Assembly: GCF_026130175.1 (NCBI RefSeq)
Contig: NZ_JAIGNI010000029.1
Span: 55,094 to 119,093 of the forward strand
DNA length: 64,000 bases
Reading direction: 5' to 3'
Source: Lyngbya sp. CCAP 1446/10
Lineage (GTDB): Bacteria; Cyanobacteriota; Cyanobacteriia; Cyanobacteriales; Microcoleaceae
Part shown: positions 38,522 through 46,827 of the stretch, piece by piece
Layout of the letters: every line of letters begins with the position of its first letter
Numbering within the stretch: the first letter of the stretch is position 1
Notes under the pieces: model-generated
Told to the model about the DNA's origin: nothing
Database searches by the model: none
What the model saw: the letters and a program-made list of their open reading frames with translations, nothing else
Translations under genes and position numbers: made by a program

Positions 38522-39568
38522 TTATAGAATTTCTTTTAAAGTTTTAACTAATATTTGATTTTGTTCTTCGGTACCTATACTAATTCGCAATTTATCATCC
38601 AATCGCGGCTGATTGAAGTATCTAATCAATATTCCCCGTTTTTTCAGTGTTTGATAAATCCTTTCTGCATCGCCGTTGGGCGGCCTGACTAACAAAAAGT
38701 TGGTTTGCGATGGCCAAACTTCAAAGCCTAATTCCTTGAAAATGATGGCTAGTTTTGCTCTGGAAGCCTTGACTTTTTCGGCGTTAGCTGTTTTGTGGTC
38801 TTGATCTGCGATCGCCCCCGCCGCCACCGCATAGGCTACAGCATCCACATTATAGCTATCTTTTATTTTATTTAGTTCAGCTAACAACATCGGATTTGCT
38901 ATGGCAAAACCCAACCGCAATCCTGCGAGCGAATAACCTTTTGAAAGCGTCCTCAAAACTATAACATTACTATACTTTTTTGTCAACTCCAAAGCATTAT
39001 TTTCAGCAAAATCTACATAAGCTTCATCAATGACAAGAATACCCGATAACTCTTGAGCCAGTTTCTCCAAATCGGCCACAGATATCGCTGTTCCCGATGG
39101 ACTGTTGGGCGAGGCTACAAATGTCACAGCACCTTTAGCAGCTATTAGCAAATCGACTGGTAACTTGTAGTCATCGGGATAGGGAACTTCGACAAATTCT
39201 ACATCCTGAATTTGTGCCAAAGTGCGGTACAATACATAGGTTGGCGCGGGACAAACAATTTGTTTTCCGGGTTCGCCCACAGCGCGAACAATCAAGTTTA
39301 ATAAATCATCGCTGCCATTACCTACCGCAATCCAATCGTCAGGAACTCCCAAAACTTGACTAGCAGCAATGCGGAAAATTTTACCAGTGGGATCTGGATA
39401 GCGCCGCAACATTTCTCCGTCTATTTCCTGAAGCACTTTTAAGGCTTTTGGAGAAGGTGGATAGGGATTTTCATTAGAATTTAGTTTAATAATTTTTGTG
39501 CCTAGGGGTGGCTGTTCCCCCGGCACGTAACCAGACATTTCGTGGATGCTTTTGCGAAAGTAATTCAT
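38522..39568 (-). CDS. hisC: Histidinol-phosphate aminotransferase
   Basis: A 348-residue PLP enzyme that aminates imidazole-acetol phosphate in histidine synthesis. KLNSNENPYPPSPKAL near residue 28, GNGSDDLLNLIVRA (near residue 82), ASPNSPSGTAIS, VIDEAYVDFA and the PLP-binding Lys in RTLSKGYSLAGLRLGFA are all in place, as is the C-terminal RISIGTEEQN with the phosphate-binding Arg. The length fits the family. The gene faces vapC. A GDPD gene ends 73 bp upstream on the same strand, so a shared transcript is possible. Confidence 0.95.
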   Translation of the reverse strand: MNYFRKSIHEMSGYVPGEQPPLGTKIIKLNSNENPYPPSPKALKVLQEIDGEMLRRYPDPTGKIFRIAASQVLGVPDDWIAVGNGSDDLLNLIVRAVGEPGKQIVCPAPTYVLYRTLAQIQDVEFVEVPYPDDYKLPVDLLIAAKGAVTFVASPNSPSGTAISVADLEKLAQELSGILVIDEAYVDFAENNALELTKKYSNVIVLRTLSKGYSLAGLRLGFAIANPMLLAELNKIKDSYNVDAVAYAVAAGAIADQDHKTANAEKVKASRAKLAIIFKELGFEVWPSQTNFLLVRPPNGDAERIYQTLKKRGILIRYFNQPRLDDKLRISIGTEEQNQILVKTLKEIL

Positions 39569-39641
39569 TTATTAATTGACTTTTGTGGAACGGGCATCTT
39601 GCCCGTTCTTGATAATGGTGCAAGATCTTAAGTTAAACAAA

Positions 39642-40355
39642 TTATATCAAACAATTAGTGACAATCCGAGTTATACCCAAATCAATTAACTTTTGCATAT
39701 CTGCTGGATCGTCCACCGTCCAGACCACAATGTCAACTCCCTGACTCCGGCTTTCTTCAATCAGTGCGGGATTTTCCAGCAAAACGCGATACTGGCTGCT
39801 AATCAAATTATCGCAATTCACCACAGCTTGAGACAATTGAGTTTTGTATGCTTCTAGATTAGCAACGATTTGCCCGATCGCCAAATCGCCATCTACCCGC
39901 CGCACTTGTGCCAAAAATCCATCATTAAACGAGGTAATAACGCATTTTTCTTTGATTCCTGCACCATTCAAAGTATTGACAAAATCCGCAACTTCTGCAT
40001 CTGACCATTCGCAGTGCGGTTTGACATCAAAGTAGAGAAATTTGTCAACATTTTTCAGGATAGCTAAGGCGGCTTTTAGGGTAGCAATTTTTTCTGCTGA
40101 AAATTCATCGCTAAACCATTTTCCCGCATTGAGTGTCTGCAATTGTGACAGGTTTGTTTCCCTGACTTTACCGGAAACTCCGGTGATTCTATCCAGGGTA
40201 GCGTCGTGGAAAACCACGGGCACGCTGTCGGCGGATAGCTGGATGTCAAATTCGATCGAATCGGCTCCACGGGCGATCGCCTGTTCAAATGCTGCTAAAG
40301 TGTTCTCAGGGGCGATCGCCGAAAATCCCCGATGTGCGATAATTTCTAAATTCAC
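39642..40355 (-). CDS. Glycerophosphodiester phosphodiesterase
   Basis: A 237-residue GDPD TIM-barrel enzyme that splits glycerophosphodiesters into glycerol-3-phosphate and an alcohol. IIAHRGFSAIAPENTLAAFE carries the catalytic His and the metal-binding Glu (residues 7-25), SIEFDIQLSADSVPVVFHD the other metal residues and second His, and VVWTVDDPADMQKLI the closing strand. No signal peptide, so cytoplasmic (UgpQ-like). Its start overlaps the stop of the hydrolase gene upstream by 4 bp, showing co-translation. Confidence 0.92.
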   Translation of the reverse strand: MNLEIIAHRGFSAIAPENTLAAFEQAIARGADSIEFDIQLSADSVPVVFHDATLDRITGVSGKVRETNLSQLQTLNAGKWFSDEFSAEKIATLKAALAILKNVDKFLYFDVKPHCEWSDAEVADFVNTLNGAGIKEKCVITSFNDGFLAQVRRVDGDLAIGQIVANLEAYKTQLSQAVVNCDNLISSQYRVLLENPALIEESRSQGVDIVVWTVDDPADMQKLIDLGITRIVTNCLI

Positions 40356-41206
40356 TGTTTCGCGCCCTCTAAAAAATCTGCCACAGTTTGATTAAAAGTA
40401 TCCGGTTGAGTCAAAAAACACCAGTGATTCCCCGGTACTTTTTGAATTACTAGATTTTTCAAGTATCTCTGATAGGGCTGCATTTGCCAATCCATGCGAT
40501 TTACGCCTTTTTCCGGCTGTACGAACAAAGTTGGAATATCAATATCTTCAGTTAAACCGGCAACTTTCATCACTTCGGCAAATATCTGATTTCTGGCGGG
40601 AATCACAAATTTACTGCCCCAATTTCCGTCTGACTTTTGTTCGATTTGGTGTTGGAATATCATTTGTTGCACTTCACTCCAACCCGCGTATTCTCCCGAT
40701 TGTTTGGCTGCTGCTTCTGCTTGGGCTAAAGTCGCAAACGGGCCCATACATTTGAGGCAGTCTAATTTTCGGTAAACTATTGGTAGCGTGAGTTTGATCA
40801 CGGCGGGCAGTTTGGTGATGAAGATGGGGTCTACTAAAATCATACTGGAAAAGCGATCGCCATTCTGCCGCGCCCAAATCGGTGCTAGTTTTCCCGTCCA
40901 AGAATGTCCTACAATATGGGCATCAGGCCAGTTGAGGTGTACCATCAAAGCTTCCAAATCTGCGATCGCCCTTGTAAAAGTATAGTCTATTTCCGGTTTA
41001 CTGCTCTCTCCGTGACCGCGCATATCTGGCGCTACAATATGATAGCGGTTCGACAAGTAATTGCCCAAGCTATTCCAGACAACCGCACTATCCGCTAAAC
41101 CGTGCAGCAGCAGCAAACGCGGAACTTTTTCAGTCCCTGTTTGTGACTTCCATTCTAGGTAAGAAAGTTCGATATCTGGCAATTTTAAGCTGTGGCGTTT
41201 AGGCAT
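40352..41206 (-). CDS. Alpha/beta hydrolase
   Basis: A 284-residue hydrolase with LLLLHGLADSAVVWNSLG (oxyanion region, near residue 33), VAPDMRGHGESSKPE, the nucleophile elbow VGHSWTG (Ser near residue 102) and VPGNHWCFLTQP (catalytic His). The elbow has Thr where most family members have Gly (G-x-S-x-G). The acid residue is probably in the VQPEKGVNRMDW stretch. Substrate unknown. It is translationally coupled to the GDPD gene (4-bp overlap), hinting at a lipid or ester substrate, but that is inference. Confidence 0.85.
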   Translation of the reverse strand: MPKRHSLKLPDIELSYLEWKSQTGTEKVPRLLLLHGLADSAVVWNSLGNYLSNRYHIVAPDMRGHGESSKPEIDYTFTRAIADLEALMVHLNWPDAHIVGHSWTGKLAPIWARQNGDRFSSMILVDPIFITKLPAVIKLTLPIVYRKLDCLKCMGPFATLAQAEAAAKQSGEYAGWSEVQQMIFQHQIEQKSDGNWGSKFVIPARNQIFAEVMKVAGLTEDIDIPTLFVQPEKGVNRMDWQMQPYQRYLKNLVIQKVPGNHWCFLTQPDTFNQTVADFLEGAKQ

Positions 41207-41247
41207 GATTAGCGGTAATTTTTAGTATATTTTTCCCCAAAAAAAGA

Positions 41248-41306
41248 GGGCGGATTTTGTACGGAGATTATTTGTTCGTTGTTGAGATTTATCGCTAAAC
41301 CCGCCC
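41248..41306. repeat. GGGCGGATTT/AAACCCGCCC repeat, copy A
   Basis: GGGCGGATTT (41248-41257) and AAACCCGCCC (41297-41306) form an inverted pair. A second copy with the same ends lies at 44092-44150. Confidence 0.6.
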
Positions 41307-41325
41307 CAACAAAAAAAATGAGGTG

Positions 41326-41389
41326 AGAAACCCGGTTTCTTGCCAGATCCTTCGCTGTCAAACCAAAGATTTCGAGAAACCGGGTTTCT
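41326..41389. repeat. AGAAACCCGGTTTCT inverted repeat
   Basis: AGAAACCCGGTTTCT (41326-41340) and AGAAACCGGGTTTCT (41375-41389) are exact inverses and each is itself nearly palindromic. It lies just after the stop of the phytase-like gene and may act as its terminator. A related half-copy, AGAAATCGGGTTTCT, is near 60674. Confidence 0.65.
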
Positions 41390-41402
41390 GAGGCTGAAAA
41401 TC

Positions 41403-42689
41403 CTAAATCTTCCCTTTTAAGCTAAACAAAAGAAACTGAGTTTTCTGCGCTTCTTCAAAATTGTCATCGCTGACCAAAACTACACTTTTGCTGCCATCTG
41501 GCAACTGCGGGCCGAGAGTCATCCCCTCTAAATTGTACAGCGGAATTCCCAGCTCGCTCAAGTCTAACAGTAACTTTTTTCTCACAGGTTCGACCATTCC
41601 CACTTGCCCCTTAAAACTCTGGATTCTGGAAGTATCTGTAGCCGCCCCAACCGCTACTTGATAAATTTTAGCACCGTATCCCGACAGTCCAAAAGAACGC
41701 TCTAAACTCAAAAATTGACCGCCACCAATAGTTACCAATTCTGTTAATCCGTTCAAAACAGTCATCGGAACTTGGTCTAGTTTGTAAAGATTTTCTGAGA
41801 CTAATTGCGGTGTTTTATCGACGATGATATAATGTAAAAGACGGAGTTTGGTTGCCTGTTCCGGGTCTAAATCTTGAATTAACGGTGCTGCCGTCGCTGT
41901 AAACAATCGAAACGGATCGAGACCGCCCGGACTAAAGGTTTCTGGATCGATACTTAAAGATTCAAAACCTAAATTTTCCTGGACTCCTTGCTGTTGTTTT
42001 TCATCGCTGGGATCGGGAATGTAGCGCTTTGGGATCGGCAAATTTCCTCGCAATTTCCCGGTAGTGAGGTCAAATTCTCCTAGAAAAGGAGGGCTGCCTT
42101 CGCTGGCAACAAATACTGAATTCCGGGGAGAAAGGGCGATGCCTTCGGGATTGATGGAACCCCAAGGGAAGGTTTCACCGTCTGCTTTTTTGAGGGAGGT
42201 AACGCCTTCAACTGCAACTTTTTTCAGGCGAATATTTGCTGGATCGCTGGATGTAAGATCGAGTCGGAGAGTGTAAAATCTGGCTTCTCCGTTTTCGCTT
42301 TTGTCGTCGGAAAGAGCGTAAAAACGATAAGCTTTGGAAGTTACTCCACTAATACCTTTTGCGTCGTAGGTGATTCCTGAGAAACCGCCGACTGGTGCTC
42401 CTTCAAAATTGATTTTGGGCAATTGGTACTCGCCCAAAAAGTCTAGGGATATTTCGGGAAAAGAGCGGTCTTTAGCAACTGCGGGAGGCGCGCAAGCTGT
42501 GCAAACTGTTAACAAAATTAGGGCTAAACTGAATAAGCGCAAAATGCGTTGGCGAAGCCCGCCCCTACGGGGGCTACGCCAACGAAGACGATCGCCCAAC
42601 GCCTTTAAATCCCAATAATTGCTCAGTGCGGTAAGTTTTATTTTGTTGCTCTTGTTCAATTGTTTGCTTTTGTGCCATCTTTGTGACAT
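41403..42689 (-). CDS. Phytase-like esterase-domain lipoprotein
   Basis: A 428-residue frame. From about residue 80 it is the phytase-like/esterase-like beta-propeller family: GGFSGITYDAKG, YRFYALSDDKSENGEARFYT, PEGIALSPRNSVFVASEG, LYNLEGMTLGPQLPDG, VVLVSDDNFEEAQKTQF. LRLFSLALILLTVCTAC (near residues 50-67) is a lipoprotein signal with a Cys box, but some 50 polar residues precede it, part of them translated from a palindromic repeat (42547-42584). A TTG at 42540-42542, directly after the repeat, would give a normal leader, and may be the true start. Probably periplasmic; activity on phosphate esters is inferred from the family. Confidence 0.82.
   Translation of the reverse strand: MSQRWHKSKQLNKSNKIKLTALSNYWDLKALGDRLRWRSPRRGGLRQRILRLFSLALILLTVCTACAPPAVAKDRSFPEISLDFLGEYQLPKINFEGAPVGGFSGITYDAKGISGVTSKAYRFYALSDDKSENGEARFYTLRLDLTSSDPANIRLKKVAVEGVTSLKKADGETFPWGSINPEGIALSPRNSVFVASEGSPPFLGEFDLTTGKLRGNLPIPKRYIPDPSDEKQQQGVQENLGFESLSIDPETFSPGGLDPFRLFTATAAPLIQDLDPEQATKLRLLHYIIVDKTPQLVSENLYKLDQVPMTVLNGLTELVTIGGGQFLSLERSFGLSGYGAKIYQVAVGAATDTSRIQSFKGQVGMVEPVRKKLLLDLSELGIPLYNLEGMTLGPQLPDGSKSVVLVSDDNFEEAQKTQFLLFSLKGKI
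42547..42584. repeat. REP palindrome CGTTGGCG...CGCCAACG at the start of a gene
   Basis: CGTTGGCG (42547-42554) and AGCCC (42556-42560) pair with GGGCT (42571-42575) and CGCCAACG (42577-42584). Within the annotated frame it encodes LRWRSPRRGGLRQR, just before the signal peptide. Confidence 0.75.
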
Positions 42690-42710
42690 AATTTATACCC
42701 TTTTGTAAAT

Positions 42711-44045
42711 ATGCAAAACTTGATGTTTCGTGCGGGGCTGCCGAATCGCGGCAACCAAATTTTGAGAATGAGAAATTCTGTACCAATTGGGTGCTTGCTT
42801 TTCTTGTGGCTGTGTGCTGGTTCTGTTGCTAGCGCCCAAACTAATCCACCAGGCCTCGATCAATTTTCTCCTAATCCTCTAGAAATTACCACCCCCGATC
42901 CCCTAAAACCCGCCAGTGAATCTTTGAGTAACACTCAGCGGGACGAACTGACAGCGGCTTTGGAACAGTTAAACTTAGAAGCAGCGGCTAAACTGCAAGC
43001 TGGAGATGGGGCTGGTGCTTTTGATATTTGGTTCCGAGAATTACGGCTGCGTAGGTATCTTGGCCCGGCGGCGGAAATTGCTGCTTTGAGTCGGGTGGGA
43101 AGTATTGCTTGGAGTAGCAGTAAAAACCTTGAACTACAGCTTATTACTAAACGGTTGCAAGCAATTCACAAACAAGTCAAATCCCAAGTACCAATTAATA
43201 CTGAGTTGCTCCCGGCTTTGGCTGCGGCTTTTCAGCAGGTGCGCGCTAAAGGCCCGACTGTAGAAGTTTACCAACAAATTCTCGAAAATGCGCGCCAAAA
43301 TCAAGATATATTGGCTGAGGGTCGGATTTTAAAGGCGATCGCACTTATTCACATCAATTGGCTGAGTTACGATAAAGCTGCTCCCGTGTATGAGGAATTG
43401 GCAACTTTAATTCAGGAAAACCGCGCTTTATTTGTGGCTAATGCTGCTGTACCAAATTCTGCTATAACGGCGGGAAACGGTGCGCCGCCACAGCCTGTAA
43501 CTCCTCCTACTGAGGTGGATACTCTGAAACAGTTAGCCTACGCTTACCAGCAGTCGAAACAACCCCTAAAGGCGATCGCAGCTAGGGAAAAACTAGCATC
43601 TGTGTATCTTAACCTGCAAAACCCGACTGCTATACCACCGCTCAAAATTGCGATCGCCAACGATTACCAAACTATAGGTCAAATCAACTTAGCAGCTCAA
43701 TACTATCAGGAAGCGTACAATTTAGCCGTCCCTATTCAACAGTATGCCCAGGCTAGCGAAGCTTTGGATAAATTAGCATTGCTTTATCGATCGCAAAAAC
43801 AGTGGGAACCGACTGTGCGGATATATCAAATGCAGTTGCTGCTGGAAGAACGCGCTTATAATTGGTACGGATTGATGAGTGCTTACGACAATCTCGGTCA
43901 AGTTTATCAGGAGATGAAGGCTTACGATAAAGCTTTAGAAGCTTATCAAAAAGGGTTGGAAGTGGCTCAAAGATTGGGACACCGAAAAGAGTATTTTAAC
44001 AAGAAGATTATTAAGGTTAACAAGCAATTGCAAAGGACTTCGTAG
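42711..44045 (+). CDS. Exported TPR-like repeat protein
   Basis: A 444-residue protein with TPR-type helix pairs in the C-terminal half (for example IGQINLAAQYYQEAYNLA near residue 325, AYDNLGQVYQEMKAYDKALE near residue 400). A signal peptide (VPIGCLLFLWLCAGSVASA) begins 20 residues into the frame; the ATG at 42768, right before it, is the likelier start. If 42711 were used, only 21 bp would separate it from the divergent phytase-like gene. It probably works in the periplasm or at the outer membrane as a protein-binding scaffold. No specific family name. Confidence 0.8.
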   Translation: MQNLMFRAGLPNRGNQILRMRNSVPIGCLLFLWLCAGSVASAQTNPPGLDQFSPNPLEITTPDPLKPASESLSNTQRDELTAALEQLNLEAAAKLQAGDGAGAFDIWFRELRLRRYLGPAAEIAALSRVGSIAWSSSKNLELQLITKRLQAIHKQVKSQVPINTELLPALAAAFQQVRAKGPTVEVYQQILENARQNQDILAEGRILKAIALIHINWLSYDKAAPVYEELATLIQENRALFVANAAVPNSAITAGNGAPPQPVTPPTEVDTLKQLAYAYQQSKQPLKAIAAREKLASVYLNLQNPTAIPPLKIAIANDYQTIGQINLAAQYYQEAYNLAVPIQQYAQASEALDKLALLYRSQKQWEPTVRIYQMQLLLEERAYNWYGLMSAYDNLGQVYQEMKAYDKALEAYQKGLEVAQRLGHRKEYFNKKIIKVNKQLQRTS

Positions 44046-44410
44046 TTATCATATCCGGCTTGATTAGTTCTTATATATTCAATGTTTGTAGGGGCGGATT
44101 TAGTACCAAATATTAACATTTGGCAAACAATCTCAATACAAAACCCGCCCTTCCGATGTTTGGTCGAGCCCACAAACAATTCAATCCAAGGTGTGGATTT
44201 CGCACCCTAGAAAATATTAATTAAGGTGCGCAATTCGCACCAGAAACATTATAAAATGTCGTAATTCTTGATAAAGATTCGCAGCTAGCTTAGCACTGAG
44301 GCTTGCAGAGAGCAAATAGGATTTTATCTTTGCTGAGGGCGATCGCCTAACTTAACTGATTCTATTTGTTACAATTACTATTTGGATGTATTGTACCATT
44401 TTTGCGATCG
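44046..44410. other. Gap with repeat copy B, no gene
   Basis: Holds the GGGCGGATTT element (44092-44150) and short GGTGCG.. TTCGCACC hairpins (about 44188-44240). It includes the upstream region of the ABC exporter. Confidence 0.45.
44092..44150. repeat. GGGCGGATTT/AAACCCGCCC repeat, copy B
   Basis: Same terminal sequences and length (59 bp) as the copy at 41248-41306, with a different interior. Confidence 0.6.
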
Positions 44411-46456
44411 ATGACCATTTCCTCACCCGTAGCAGACACCGAAAACGAACCCCGTCGCGAAACAGACTGGCGGTTATTCATGAGGTTGGCATCTTACGCA
44501 ACCCGCAGCAAACGCTTGCTGATTATTTCGATCGCACTATTAGTACCCCTAGCAGTCTCAGGAGCAATTCAACCGATTCTGATCGGACAGGCAATTTCGG
44601 TAATTCGAGCGGAACCTACATATCAATTCTTGCGAGGATTGCCTTTATCTGCTGCATTAAACATTTTAGCAGTTTTGCTGATGCTAACCATAACATTTAG
44701 ATTAGCACTGCAATCAGTCCAAGGATATTTAGTCACGAAAGTAGGGCAAATTATTACTACTGACATTAGAAATGATTTGTTCGCCCACGTCACATCGCTA
44801 GCAGTGAGATTTTTCGATCGCACTCCTGTCGGTAAATTGATGACTCGCCTCACTAGCGATGTCGAAGCATTGGGGGAAGTATTTTCAAGCGGGGCGATTG
44901 GGATTGTTAGCGATTTATTTTCAATTTTAGTGATTGCCATTTTCATGTTTACCATGCAGTGGCAATTGGCTTTAATGTTAGTGCTGATGATGATACCAAT
45001 TACCGCCCTCATAATTTATTTCCAGTATCAATATCGCATCGCCAATTATACTACCAGAGAAGAACTTTCCGATCTTAACGCCCAACTGCAAGAAAACCTG
45101 ACTGGTATTGGCGTAGTGCAGCTATTCCGCCGCGAAAGATTCAACTCCGAATTATTTAGTGTCACCAACAAACGCTACATTAAAGCAGTTGATAAAACTA
45201 TCTTTTACGACTCAGCCGTATCTGCGACATTAGAATGGATTGCTTTAGTGGCAATTGGAGCCGTTTTGTGGCTGGGCGGTGAAAAAGTTCTGCAAGGTAC
45301 TCTTAACTTTGGTACTCTTTCAGCATTTATTTTATTTGCTCAACGTCTCTTCGATCCGCTGCGGCAATTTGCCGAGAAATTCACCGCCATTCAAGCAGGA
45401 TTTACCGCCGTCGAACGGATTAGCGATATTCTCAATGAACCAATCGAAATTAAAGATCCAACTAGCGGGGAGAAGGAAGAAGGAAGAGGGAAGAAGGAAG
45501 AAGGAAGAGGGAAGAGGGAAGAGGGAAGAAGTAAGAAGGAAGAGGGAAGAAGGGAATATTATTCGCCGCTGCTGATGGCAGGTCATCCAGAGGCACTTGC
45601 CTATAATTTATCTTCAAATGAGGAAGAATTGGTAGAGAATAATCAAACTCCTGTAACTTCTGAATATCGCCTATCAAGTAACAATCAAAAATCCCTAGTT
45701 GCCCATGCCCAATCAAAGCAATCTGAATCAGGAGAGATCCAATTTGATAATGTGTGGTTTGCCTACAAAGAAGACGAATATGTTCTGCAAGACCTTAATT
45801 TTACCATCAAATCTGGCGAAAAAGTAGCATTAGTTGGCCCCACCGGTGCGGGCAAAAGTTCGATCATCCGTCTCCTGTGCCGCCTTTATGAGCCGACACG
45901 AGGACGGATTCTGGTTAATCATGTGGATATTCGCGATTTGCCTCAAGCAGAATTGCGCAGACACGTCGGCGTGATTATTCAAGATGGCTTTCTATTTGCT
46001 GGCGATGTGAAGAGCAATATTAGCCTGGGCGAAAGTTACTCGATGGAGGAAATTCAAGCCGCAGCAGAAAAGACGAATGTTGCTCGTTTAATTGAAGAGT
46101 TGCCCCAAGGTTATGATACGCAATTGCGGGAACGGGGAACCAATCTTTCCGGGGGACAAAAGCAATTGTTAGCGTTTGCGCGCGCCGCCATTCGCAACCC
46201 CAGTATTTTAGTTCTAGACGAGGCAACTGCTAGTTTGGATGTAGGGACGGAAGCTTTGATTCAAGAGGCTCTGGAGCGTTTAATGGTGGACAGAACGGCT
46301 ATAATCATTGCCCACAGGCTCTCGACCATCCGAAATGTCGATCGCATTTTGGTACTCAAACGCGGGCAGTTAGTAGAGTCTGGCAGCCACGAAGAATTGT
46401 TGCAGCAAGAAGGTTTGTATGCCAGTTTGTACAAGCTGCAAATGCTGGGAAGTTGA
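44411..46456 (+). CDS. ABC exporter with fused permease and ATPase, repeat-expanded linker
   Basis: A 681-residue half-exporter of the MsbA/MdlB type. Six membrane segments (about 30-330), then the ATPase with VALVGPTGAGKSS (Walker A), the Q-loop VIIQDGFLF, LSGGQKQL (signature), ILVLDEATASLD (Walker B) and IAHRLST (switch His). It should work as a dimer; substrate unknown. Between the permease (ending NEPIEIKDPTS) and ATPase (EIQFDNVWFAYKE) lies an unusual insert of about 95 residues, whose first third is Lys/Glu/Gly/Arg repeat (KEEGRGKKEEGRGKREEG). A start at TTG 44366 is possible, but the ATG at 44411 is normal. The stop codon falls in a TTGACAG repeat. Confidence 0.93.
   Translation: MTISSPVADTENEPRRETDWRLFMRLASYATRSKRLLIISIALLVPLAVSGAIQPILIGQAISVIRAEPTYQFLRGLPLSAALNILAVLLMLTITFRLALQSVQGYLVTKVGQIITTDIRNDLFAHVTSLAVRFFDRTPVGKLMTRLTSDVEALGEVFSSGAIGIVSDLFSILVIAIFMFTMQWQLALMLVLMMIPITALIIYFQYQYRIANYTTREELSDLNAQLQENLTGIGVVQLFRRERFNSELFSVTNKRYIKAVDKTIFYDSAVSATLEWIALVAIGAVLWLGGEKVLQGTLNFGTLSAFILFAQRLFDPLRQFAEKFTAIQAGFTAVERISDILNEPIEIKDPTSGEKEEGRGKKEEGRGKREEGRSKKEEGRREYYSPLLMAGHPEALAYNLSSNEEELVENNQTPVTSEYRLSSNNQKSLVAHAQSKQSESGEIQFDNVWFAYKEDEYVLQDLNFTIKSGEKVALVGPTGAGKSSIIRLLCRLYEPTRGRILVNHVDIRDLPQAELRRHVGVIIQDGFLFAGDVKSNISLGESYSMEEIQAAAEKTNVARLIEELPQGYDTQLRERGTNLSGGQKQLLAFARAAIRNPSILVLDEATASLDVGTEALIQEALERLMVDRTAIIIAHRLSTIRNVDRILVLKRGQLVESGSHEELLQQEGLYASLYKLQMLGS
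45467..45561 (+). repeat. GGAAGAAGGAAGAGG array inside the ABC exporter
   Basis: Heptamer-like purine repeat (GAAGAAG, GAAGAGG, GGAAGAG) kept in frame over about 30 codons in the linker between permease and ATPase. Confidence 0.9.
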
Positions 46457-46487
46457 CAGTTGACAGTTGACAGTTGACAGTTGACAG
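46453..46487. repeat. TTGACAG heptamer array containing a stop codon
   Basis: Five TTGACAG units. The first one (46453-46459) supplies the TGA stop (46454-46456) of the ABC exporter. Confidence 0.9.
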
Positions 46488-46581
46488 AAGGAATATTTTT
46501 CCTAAACTTGGCAAATTTGCGGTTTTAGATTTTAGATGAGAGAACAAATCTGAAAGTTGAAATCTAAAATCTAAAATCGGA

Positions 46582-46800
46582 TCACTTGCCAAAAATGATT
46601 TTTGACAGAGTTTCGGGCAGGTGAGTTATATGTTGGAAAAGCTGATTTGGCCCGATGCCAAACAATAACTGCATCGCCAGCACAATTGCTGCTAGAGCAA
46701 TCGCTGTGCCCACGCTGGCTTTCAATACTTTAAAAGCCCAATTAAATACCAGCCAAGAAACAAGTAAGGAAGCAATTAAGATGATTAATTCTAGGGGCAT
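46582..46800 (-). CDS. Small two-segment membrane protein
   Basis: A 72-residue protein with two hydrophobic segments, LELIILIASLLVSWLVFNWAF (3-23) and TAIALAAIVLAMQLLFGIGP (32-51), and a polar tail. The composition and its place on the same strand, 27 bp after the NurA gene, argue for a real gene. Function unknown; I do not recognise the family. A shared transcript with nurA is likely. Confidence 0.7.
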   Translation of the reverse strand: MPLELIILIASLLVSWLVFNWAFKVLKASVGTAIALAAIVLAMQLLFGIGPNQLFQHITHLPETLSKIIFGK

Positions 46801-46827
46801 ATAACATTTTTAACTCTAATTTTAAAT

